From Janthinobacterium sp. PC23-8 (GTDB lineage: Bacteria > Pseudomonadota > Gammaproteobacteria > Burkholderiales > Burkholderiaceae_D): a DNA stretch of 59,429 nt. Position numbers and translations under genes: made by a program. The DNA lies in assembly GCF_002250505.1 (NCBI RefSeq), contig NZ_NJGY01000004.1, positions 1-59,429 on the forward strand, read 5' to 3'. Below the pieces are notes generated by a model. That model was given only the letters and a program-made list of their open reading frames with translations. It ran no database searches and was not told the DNA's origin. Positions 52,989-59,429 of the stretch are shown here, piece after piece. How positions within the stretch are numbered: position 1 is the stretch's first letter; every line of letters starts with the position of its first letter.

Positions 52989-54215
52989 TCAGGATGCAAC
53001 AGTGCCGCTCAAGCCGTGATAGCGCGCCGCCAGCTGGCGCGCCAGCACGCGGTAGCTGCGCTCGGCTTCGATATAGGCCGCGCCGCCGTTCGCGCGTGCG
53101 CGTGCCGAAGGCAAGTCGCGCAGGATCGCCACCATCGCGCCGGCCATGGCCGCCGGCTCGCTGGCCGCCAGCCAGCCGGCATTGCTGCTGGTGAGCACAT
53201 GGACCTGGTCCGGGCTGTCGTTGCCGACGGAAGGCATGCGCAGGGCCAGGTATTCGAGCAGCTTGGTGGGCGAGCAGACGTCATGCACCAGGCCACGCGG
53301 AAAATACGACACGGCCACATCGGCGCCGGCCAGCAGCTGCCAGGCCTGGCTGGACGGCAACCAGCCCGTCACCCGCACGCAGTCGGCCAGGCCGGCGCGG
53401 CGCGCGTAGTCGAGCAAGGCATCGACATCGGACGGCGTATCGGACGCACCGATCAGCAACAGACAGGCATCAGGCACGTCGCGGCGCACGATCAGCAGCG
53501 CGTCGAGCACGCGTTCGAGCTGGCGCGACTGGTCCAGGGTGCCGAGGTAGGCCAGCAGCGGCACGCCTTGCCAGCCCTCGGGACGCTGCGGCGTAACGGT
53601 TTGCGGGCCCAGCACTTCCGTGTCGACGCCCATCGGCACGGCCGTCATTTTCCGCGCCGCGACGCCGTGCTCCTGCATCATGCGCAGCATGGCCTCGCTT
53701 TGCACGAACACATGGTCGGCGCGCGGCAGCAGCACGCGGTACAGCAGCCAGCGCTCGACCAGCCCTTTGCACAGCACGAGGCGGCTGCGCATGGTCGATT
53801 GCCGCGCCAGGTCGGCGCGCGCGCGTTCGACGCGCCCTTCGCTGATCAGGTAGGAGACCCAGTAATAGAAGGGAATGCCCTTGATGCGCGACGCCAGCAG
53901 CGCCATCAGGCCGGTCGGCACCATGTCGCGTACCTGGATCGCGTCGCAGTCGGCGCGGCGCGCCTTGAACAGGGCGCGCACGCACGTGGCCTGATACGCC
54001 AGTTCGCGCCGCAGCCGGCCTGCGTGAAAATGCGGCATGCGCACGGAGCGGAAGCCCTGCTCCCGCAGCGCCTCTTGCGCCGGCATGCCGACGATATCGC
54101 ATTCGACGCCGTGGCGCGGCAGGTATTTGCCAAACAGCACCGCCACGTCGGGACGAAAGGTGGGCAGGCTTTCGGGCACAAATTGCAGGAGCTTCAAGGG
54201 CATGGGCGACGACAT
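52989..54215 (-). CDS. Glycosyltransferase family 4 (EPS)
   Basis: 408 aa, GT-B fold: KLLQFVPESLPTFRPDVAVLFGKYLPRHG, CDAIQVRDMVPTGLMALLASRIKGIPFYYWVSYLISEG (membrane-proximal), AVPMGVDTEVLGPQ, LLAYLGTLDQSRQLERVLDAL, and DVAVSYFPRGLVHDVCSPTKLLEYLALRMPSVGND. A promoter must lie in the 110 nt to the terminator at 54273; it is probably first gene of the seven-gene part of the EPS locus. Confidence 0.85.
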   Translation of the reverse strand: MSSPMPLKLLQFVPESLPTFRPDVAVLFGKYLPRHGVECDIVGMPAQEALREQGFRSVRMPHFHAGRLRRELAYQATCVRALFKARRADCDAIQVRDMVPTGLMALLASRIKGIPFYYWVSYLISEGRVERARADLARQSTMRSRLVLCKGLVERWLLYRVLLPRADHVFVQSEAMLRMMQEHGVAARKMTAVPMGVDTEVLGPQTVTPQRPEGWQGVPLLAYLGTLDQSRQLERVLDALLIVRRDVPDACLLLIGASDTPSDVDALLDYARRAGLADCVRVTGWLPSSQAWQLLAGADVAVSYFPRGLVHDVCSPTKLLEYLALRMPSVGNDSPDQVHVLTSSNAGWLAASEPAAMAGAMVAILRDLPSARARANGGAAYIEAERSYRVLARQLAARYHGLSGTVAS

Positions 54216-54272
54216 GTAAAATAATTAATCATCTTACCTGAACAGCATGGTTTTAGCGGCACGCCAGAGTCG

Positions 54273-54302
54273 AAAAAAAAAGCAATACCAGGCGGTATTG
54301 CT
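54273..54302 (-). terminator. Intrinsic terminator of the secreted heparinase-like gene
   Basis: AGCAATACC-AGGC-GGTATTGCT (54281-54302) forms a 9-bp stem; on the minus strand it is followed by eight T residues (complement of A run 54273-54280). It is 23 nt past the stop of the gene at 54326 and splits the EPS locus into two transcription units. Confidence 0.9.
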
Positions 54303-54325
54303 TTTCTCGACCTGAGGTGCCGCGA

Positions 54326-56581
54326 TTACTTTGGCAGTGGCAGTGTCAACGTTTGCGCGCCAACGACCAGCTTGCGCAGGCCGTTGCTGGTGTCGAGCGT
54401 GACAGCGGTGCCCTTGCAGCCGACGTCGATCACGGTCAGGAATTCGCCGCTGGTGGCGGCGTTGGCCTTGACGAACACGCCATGGTCTTCAACCATGCCG
54501 CTTTGTGGCGGCGGGCCGGCGCGGCGCTCGAAACGCTGCGCCGTGGTGGCCAGCGGCACCACGCAGACCTGGCGGCCCTTGTTGCTCACGGAAATATTGC
54601 CGGCCGCATCAGTAACGATGGGAGCGTAGGCATGGAAGTTCCACTCGAACACGCGCGGCGTGGCCGACGCGAACTGGTCGAGGATGACGGCGGTGTCGCT
54701 GCCGCGCACATACCAGATCTTGCGCGTGGCCGATTGCAGCAGGCCGGCATACGCGGCAGTAGCGTCGCCTTCCACGTAATCGAGCGCCGGCGTGGTCGAG
54801 AAGGCATTGATGCGGCCATTGCGCGACAGCGGCTCGGCATAGCCTTCCACCACCTGCCCGACGCCGCCGTCAAAGGTCAGCGCATTGTGCGACTTCGACT
54901 GGCGGTACCAGGTATTCCACATCGGCGAATCGTACCAGTCATACCAGCCCGTTTCCGTCAGCAGCGGCACGCCGCCGCTGAACAGCACGAAACCGTTCTG
55001 GTCGCCATGACTGTGGTTGAACGAACCGTAGGGGCTGGCCTTGAAGTACAGCGAAGTGCGGCCATTGTCGGCCAGGTTGCTGTGCATGGCGGTCCAGCCG
55101 ATGCTCGGATAGTAGGCGGCATTGGCCGGCGCCGTGGCGGCGGCCGTCACGGTCGCGACCGGCAGCGGATACGGCGCCTGCAAGGTGGCCAGCACGTCGT
55201 CGGGACGGCTCAGGTTTTTCACGTACCAGGCCGCCTGCGGCGTGGCGTAGCGCGAAGCAAAGCCTTTCATGAAGCGGTATTCGGGCGCATTTTCGTGGCC
55301 GTCGCCAAACACGTGGGTCTGCTGGCCGGGCGGCACGAAATGCATCAGGAACTGCGCAAAGCCGCGCGACCAGGGCTTGTCGAACATGTTCACGCCAGTC
55401 GCCTGCGCCAGCGCGGGCCAGATCTGCAAGGCAAAATCGGCTTCGTATTCGGCGTAGGCGGTGCCGTTGGCAAAGCCGCCTTCCGGACCGCTCCACACGC
55501 TGAACGAGCTGACAAAGGCGCGGAACGAGAAATCGAACCAGGCGGCCGCTTCGGGAATGTCGCCCAGCGCCAGGGTCGAGGTCAGGGTCAGGAAAGCCAT
55601 GCTGGTGGCCGCATGCGAATCGAACGGCAACTGGTCAAGGCGCCCGCCGCCGGCCGACAGGTCGGCATACAGATCGCGGGTGCGGGAAGCCACCACCGAC
55701 AGCCATTTGTCGCGGCGGGTGGTGTCGCCATTGACCACCAGCGCGCCGGCCAGCATGTCGATCGCCTTCATCAGGCTTTGCGCGATCATGCGGCTGCCCA
55801 TGTCCTGGTTGGCAAAACTGGTCGGGCCGTTGACGTCGAGCGCGGCGAACTGGTCGCCGCGGCGGATCGCCTCGTCCAGGTAGGACTGCTGGCCGGTCAG
55901 GCGGTACATGGTGGCCGCGCCTTCCAGCTGGCGCGCATTCGGATTGACGCGCTGCATGATGTTCGCCTGCTGCGCCACCAGCGCCGCCGTACGGATCTTG
56001 CTTGGCGGCAGAGGCCATTCACTGTCGGACACGGTATTGAGCGAGCCGACATAGTAGTTCACTTCATACGCCAGGCTCGTCAGCGCAGCCTGGCGATCGG
56101 CGCGCATGGCGGCGCTCCATGACGAGAAAGGCTTCAGGCCGCTGGGCATCGCGCGTGGCCGCGCCTTGCGCATGACGGTGTTGCGCAGCGCCAGGTTCTC
56201 AGGCACTTCAAACAGCTGCGAGTTACTGGCGATCACGAAGCTGCGCGGGGTCGACCACTCCTGCGAGGTCGACGGCCGCACCCGCCAGGTATAACTACCA
56301 ACAGGCAAGGCACGCGGCGGCAGATACCAGTTGCGGTTGCTGTTGTAGCTACGGTTCAGCACCCCGTTCAGGAATACCTGGATCACATAACCGGGCGGCG
56401 CCGACGCATGGCGCGACCACGAAAAGGTTGGCGGGTTTTGCGCCTGGGTCTGCAGGTTGTCCGGCAGTGCGCGGATGACCAGCGGATCGGTCGCCTGTAC
56501 CCAGTCCGCCTGGGCGACACCGCACCATGGCAACAGCAATAGCAGGGCGGAACGCAACAGCGGGCGTTTGCTTGATTTCAT
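54326..56581 (-). CDS. Secreted heparinase II/III / alginate-lyase-like protein
   Basis: 751 aa. A signal peptide (LLRSALLLLLPWCGVAQA) is followed by a DUF4962-like Fn3 domain (about 28-120; PPTFSWSRHASAPPGYVIQVFLN, YTWRVRPS), an alpha/alpha toroid (about 150-430), and a beta domain with FNHSHGDQNGFVLFSGGVPLLTETGWYDWYDS, QSKSHNALTFDGGVGQ (candidate catalytic/metal histidines). It probably cleaves uronate-containing EPS in the periplasm or during export. AAGGAAC precedes the ATG. Unlike the paralogue at 47951 it is exported. Confidence 0.87.
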   Translation of the reverse strand: MKSSKRPLLRSALLLLLPWCGVAQADWVQATDPLVIRALPDNLQTQAQNPPTFSWSRHASAPPGYVIQVFLNGVLNRSYNSNRNWYLPPRALPVGSYTWRVRPSTSQEWSTPRSFVIASNSQLFEVPENLALRNTVMRKARPRAMPSGLKPFSSWSAAMRADRQAALTSLAYEVNYYVGSLNTVSDSEWPLPPSKIRTAALVAQQANIMQRVNPNARQLEGAATMYRLTGQQSYLDEAIRRGDQFAALDVNGPTSFANQDMGSRMIAQSLMKAIDMLAGALVVNGDTTRRDKWLSVVASRTRDLYADLSAGGGRLDQLPFDSHAATSMAFLTLTSTLALGDIPEAAAWFDFSFRAFVSSFSVWSGPEGGFANGTAYAEYEADFALQIWPALAQATGVNMFDKPWSRGFAQFLMHFVPPGQQTHVFGDGHENAPEYRFMKGFASRYATPQAAWYVKNLSRPDDVLATLQAPYPLPVATVTAAATAPANAAYYPSIGWTAMHSNLADNGRTSLYFKASPYGSFNHSHGDQNGFVLFSGGVPLLTETGWYDWYDSPMWNTWYRQSKSHNALTFDGGVGQVVEGYAEPLSRNGRINAFSTTPALDYVEGDATAAYAGLLQSATRKIWYVRGSDTAVILDQFASATPRVFEWNFHAYAPIVTDAAGNISVSNKGRQVCVVPLATTAQRFERRAGPPPQSGMVEDHGVFVKANAATSGEFLTVIDVGCKGTAVTLDTSNGLRKLVVGAQTLTLPLPK

Positions 56582-56766
56582 GGCGGAGTTCCTTCGACGG
56601 GTATCAGATTGGGCCTGGATCAGAGCTGACCATCAAGGTTGCGCGGCGCTACCTTAACGCAAGAGAAATGGTCTTTTGGTGCAACAGCATGAGGTGTTTT
56701 TGTAACCAAGAAGAAACTTGGCTGACGCACGCAATTATACCGAAATGCCCATTGGCAACGACGATA
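56582..56766. other. Spacer with no gene between GT2 and heparinase-like gene
   Basis: 185 bp, lower GC than the neighbours, probably containing the promoter of the secreted heparinase-like gene. No clear -10/-35 pair or terminator could be fixed. Confidence 0.4.
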
Positions 56767-57711
56767 TTAAGAGGCAATGCGTGATTTTCGCCACAACGTC
56801 CAGCGTCTTGTCATGGACGGCGTAAACAGCATGCACATGACGGCCGTGCTCCACCAGTGGCGTGTGACGCCGTCGCGCAGGGCGCGCCCCATTTCGGCCA
56901 CGGCCGCGCCACGGCGCCCCGCTTCAAGCAGTTCGCGCGCCACCACCACGCGCGCATTCGACACCAGCAGCAAGGCTGGCTGCCGGGCCCGGTTACTCGC
57001 CGGCCAGCCGCGCGCGCGCTGTTCCAGGCGCGCAAATACGGGCAGCACCTGGTCGCGGCGGTGGGTCGAGGTCAGGCTGCCGCCCACTTCCAGCCGGTAC
57101 GCCACCAGTGGCGCCGGCGCCAGCACCAGGCGATGCCGCTCGGCCAGCCGGAACCAAAGGTCGAGGTCTTCGCCGAACTGTTCGCCCTCGGGAAAACACG
57201 GCTGCAAGGCCCACAGCGCGGTGCGCCGGACGGCGACCGAGCTGGTAAAGAAGGGGATCCAAGTCCGATTGCAACGCGCAAAGAAATCGTCGATCAGCAG
57301 CGCCTGCCCGGGCGCTGCCGGCGCCTCGGCCAGCGCCGTATCGCCGCCTGGCATGACGCCCTTGAAACCGGTGGCGAAGTACGATTCGGCGGGATAGGCC
57401 TGCGCCATGGCGACCTGCGTGCGCAGGTAGTCGGGCGCGTACCAGTCGTCGGCGTCGAGGAAGCACACCAGCTCGCCCCGTGCTTCGGCGATGCCGCGAT
57501 TGCGCGCCCGCGACACGCCGCCATTGGCCTGACGCACCAGGCGCACGCGCGGATCGCGGCAGGCTTCCACGCGCGCGGCGCCATCGTCGGTGGAGCCATC
57601 GTCGACCACCACCACTTCCCAATTCTCATGGGTCTGCGCCAGCACCGACGCCAGCGTCGCATCGATATACGGGGCCTTGTTGTACAGCGCAATAATGACC
57701 GAGCAGCGCAT
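56767..57711 (-). CDS. Glycosyltransferase family 2
   Basis: 314-aa GT-A enzyme: MRCSVIIALYNKAPYIDATLASVLAQTHENWEVVVVDDGSTDDG, GGVSRARNRGIA, LVCFLDADDWYAPDYL (DXD), and GEDLDLWFRLAE (ED). The start overlaps the O-antigen-ligase stop by one base (TGATG), so translation is coupled. The frame remains open upstream but runs antisense-free through the ligase gene, so the ATG at 57711 is preferred. Confidence 0.9.
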   Translation of the reverse strand: MRCSVIIALYNKAPYIDATLASVLAQTHENWEVVVVDDGSTDDGAARVEACRDPRVRLVRQANGGVSRARNRGIAEARGELVCFLDADDWYAPDYLRTQVAMAQAYPAESYFATGFKGVMPGGDTALAEAPAAPGQALLIDDFFARCNRTWIPFFTSSVAVRRTALWALQPCFPEGEQFGEDLDLWFRLAERHRLVLAPAPLVAYRLEVGGSLTSTHRRDQVLPVFARLEQRARGWPASNRARQPALLLVSNARVVVARELLEAGRRGAAVAEMGRALRDGVTRHWWSTAVMCMLFTPSMTRRWTLWRKSRIAS

Positions 57712-59129
57712 CAGGCCATTCCCGGCATGCGCGTCCTGCGCGCCCTGACGGCCTGCCTGTCGGCCAGCGGATAATTGGCCGTGATAATGACCAGCAGCAG
57801 CACGTGCGTGAGCGCCTCGGCCGCAAAGCCCGTCATCGCCAGCGGCACTTCGCTCAACGAGCGGCTGGCGATCAGCACGAACAGCGCCATCGACAAGCCT
57901 TCGCTGGCCTTGGCCGTGCGTGCCGAGGCGTACAGCAGCACCACCGCGTACAGCACCAGGCCGATCGCGCCGATGGTGCCGGCGCTGGCCAGGCTCTGGT
58001 AGAACTGGCTGTGCGCATGGGTGGCGTACGGCATGCCGATGCTGGCGCGAAAAGCATCGTCCCACAAGGGCAAGCCGTAGCCGAAGACGGGGCTCTTGTG
58101 CCACTCCTGCACTGCCACCTGCCAGATCACGTCGCGGCCAGTCAGGCTCATCAGTTCAAAACCCTCGTCACTGGTGACGAAGCGCGACAGCGTGCCATCG
58201 AGGCCGCCGAACATCACGACCAGCAGGCCCATCGTGCATAGCAGGATAAAGCCGAAAATCATCAGGATCGACAGCTGCGGCCGGCGGTAATCGAACAGGC
58301 GCTCCCTGATCTGCTGGCGAAAGCCGAAATACGCGATGCAGGCAAAGCACAGCAGGCAGGCGATCCAGTTGGTCTTCGACTGCGACAGCAGCAGGCTGGC
58401 CAGGCCCAGCCCCCAGGCGAACAGATTCATCGGGCGCCAGGCAAACGGCTTGCGCCACAGGCACAGCAGGTACACCACCACCATCGGCCCCAGCACATTG
58501 GCATGACTGGCCAGGCCTGCATAACGAATGTTCAGGAACGGCAGCAGGCCATGGTAATTATTGACCAGGACCATGTTCGGCTTCCAGGCCAGCATGGCCG
58601 CGCTGAGCACCAGGAACAGCAGGTTGGCATTGCGCATCGAAATAATGCTCATGTCCACTTCCTTCGGCGTCATCAGCATGGCGGCACAGCCGGCCAGGAA
58701 CACGTACAGGTATTCATGCGACAGTTCCGTGTGGCGGCCGAACAGCGCCGGGCTGACGATATTGCTCAGGAAATACAAGGTGAAGGACCAGAACAGCAGC
58801 ATCGGCATGGCCTGCGGCTTGTCGCTCGACGTGATGCGGTGCAAGATGCGTTCGCCGCAGGCAAAGATCACAAACAGGGAAGTGAGCCGGCCTATCCAGG
58901 CGCTGGCCGGATGGCGCACCACGGCCTTGACCCCCAGCAAGATCGCGCTGACCGAAAAATCGCGGTTCGACAGGATGGCGATGATGGCGATCGACAGCAT
59001 CACCGGGTAAAACACATAGGGCACCAGGCCGGTCACGCGCTTGCTGCCCCAATGAATGCTCAAGGCGATGAAGAATACCACCACCAGTGCGGCAACCAGC
59101 GCAACGAGGCCAAACAGTATTTCACTCAT
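57711..59129 (-). CDS. O-antigen ligase / polymerase (Wzy_C) family membrane protein
   Basis: 472 aa with about 11-12 TM segments and a periplasmic loop (around 270-360) carrying the Wzy_C pattern RDVIWQVAVQEWHKSPVFGYGLPLWDD and YATHAHSQFYQSLASAGTIGAIG. Such proteins polymerise or ligate und-PP-linked glycans in the periplasm. It is followed by GT2 with overlap and preceded by the end of another membrane protein with one base between. Ligase versus polymerase cannot be told from sequence. Confidence 0.87.
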   Translation of the reverse strand: MSEILFGLVALVAALVVVFFIALSIHWGSKRVTGLVPYVFYPVMLSIAIIAILSNRDFSVSAILLGVKAVVRHPASAWIGRLTSLFVIFACGERILHRITSSDKPQAMPMLLFWSFTLYFLSNIVSPALFGRHTELSHEYLYVFLAGCAAMLMTPKEVDMSIISMRNANLLFLVLSAAMLAWKPNMVLVNNYHGLLPFLNIRYAGLASHANVLGPMVVVYLLCLWRKPFAWRPMNLFAWGLGLASLLLSQSKTNWIACLLCFACIAYFGFRQQIRERLFDYRRPQLSILMIFGFILLCTMGLLVVMFGGLDGTLSRFVTSDEGFELMSLTGRDVIWQVAVQEWHKSPVFGYGLPLWDDAFRASIGMPYATHAHSQFYQSLASAGTIGAIGLVLYAVVLLYASARTAKASEGLSMALFVLIASRSLSEVPLAMTGFAAEALTHVLLLVIITANYPLADRQAVRARRTRMPGMA

Positions 59130-59130
59130 G

Positions 59131-59429
59131 TCATTCTCTTGTTTCGATCAGGTTGTCGCCCGCGCCGCAGCGCTCGCGCAAATAACGGATGGCGCTGGCC
59201 GGTAGCGGCGGACTGAAGCGCCCCAGCAGGCCCACCACTCTGGCGCCCAGCAAAGGCGGCCAGGCCAGCACGGCGGCCAGCAGCAGCGCGCCGCCGAGCA
59301 AAGCGCCCCCCAGGAAAGCGGCCAGCGGATGGCTGCCCGCCATGCTGCCCAGCAAGGTGCCGCCCCAGCTGCCGGCGCCGGCCAGCACGCCCATCACGCC
59401 GCCGCGCGCGGCCAGCGGCGCCAGCTCGC
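59131..59429 (-). CDS. C-terminal part of a membrane protein, transporter-like
   Basis: The frame is open to the right edge (no start in the window); the visible C-terminal ~99 residues read ELAPLAARGGVMGVLAGAGSWGGTL and include two hydrophobic Gly/Ala/Leu-rich segments, then a basic tail SAIRYLRERCGAGDNLIETRE. The RGGVMG pattern resembles the end of major-facilitator transporters, but a Wzx-type flippase or other EPS membrane protein is possible. It is one base from the ligase/polymerase gene, hence in the same operon. Confidence 0.5.
   Translation of the reverse strand, partial: ELAPLAARGGVMGVLAGAGSWGGTLLGSMAGSHPLAAFLGGALLGGALLLAAVLAWPPLLGARVVGLLGRFSPPLPASAIRYLRERCGAGDNLIETRE

Overview
The window is high-GC bacterial chromosome, most likely from a betaproteobacterium of the Oxalobacteraceae (Janthinobacterium, Duganella or Massilia type). 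The basis is the 16S 5' end and rRNA leader, the GC-rich codon use, a betaproteobacterial porin, the order icd / rluE-like / DUF192 / cspA / clpS-clpA, a divergent rpsT-murJ pair, and an exosortase-type exopolysaccharide (EPS) locus with a PEP-CTERM protein beside it. The genus is inferred from memory of families, not from a search.

Layout. 1-500: 5' end of a 16S rRNA gene (minus strand) with its leader, boxA and a strong P1 promoter. 0.7-4.1 kb: a LytS/AlgZ-type kinase with its LytTR regulator, then an orphan NarX-type kinase with a PAS domain. 4.2-6 kb: porin and a SAM methyltransferase. 6-14 kb: assimilatory sulfate reduction, with a CysB-family regulator divergent from tauE-like, cysI, DUF934, cysH (APS-reductase type), cysD, cysN and cobA. 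14.1-18.5 kb: a membrane protein converging on lptF-lptG-cbiX-Stealth. The cbiX product is the likely siroheme-side chelatase for the CysI cofactor. 18.5-23 kb: pepA, a four-gene minus-strand run (small unknown protein, DUF1653, CreA, lipoprotein) and xthA.

23-35 kb: a large five-PAS GGDEF-EAL protein, a PrpR-like sigma-54 activator followed by a phytanoyl-CoA-dioxygenase-like gene, a secreted alpha/beta hydrolase, a second kinase/LytTR pair, and a periplasmic tricorn-type protease converging on that pair. 35-43.3 kb: housekeeping block clpA/clpS, cspA, icd, an RluE-like pseudouridine synthase, DUF192, rpsT and murJ.

43.6-59.4 kb: a surface-polymer locus. A PEP-CTERM protein gene is followed on the opposite strand by a long run. 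Read in transcription order it is: end of a membrane protein, O-antigen ligase/polymerase, GT2, secreted heparinase/alginate-lyase-like protein, then (after a terminator) GT4, GT4, AsnB-type amidotransferase, cytoplasmic-looking heparinase II/III protein, AlgD-type GDP-mannose dehydrogenase, GT4 and a TIGR03790 protein. The combination suggests an acidic EPS containing mannuronate-type sugars, possibly amidated.

No CRISPR array, tRNA, insertion sequence or prophage was seen. The least explained items are the EPS operon logic, the PrpR-PhyH pair, the LytTR/tricorn arrangement, the cbiX-lpt-Stealth operon, and several strong palindromes upstream of icd, in the cspA leader and in the rpsT leader.
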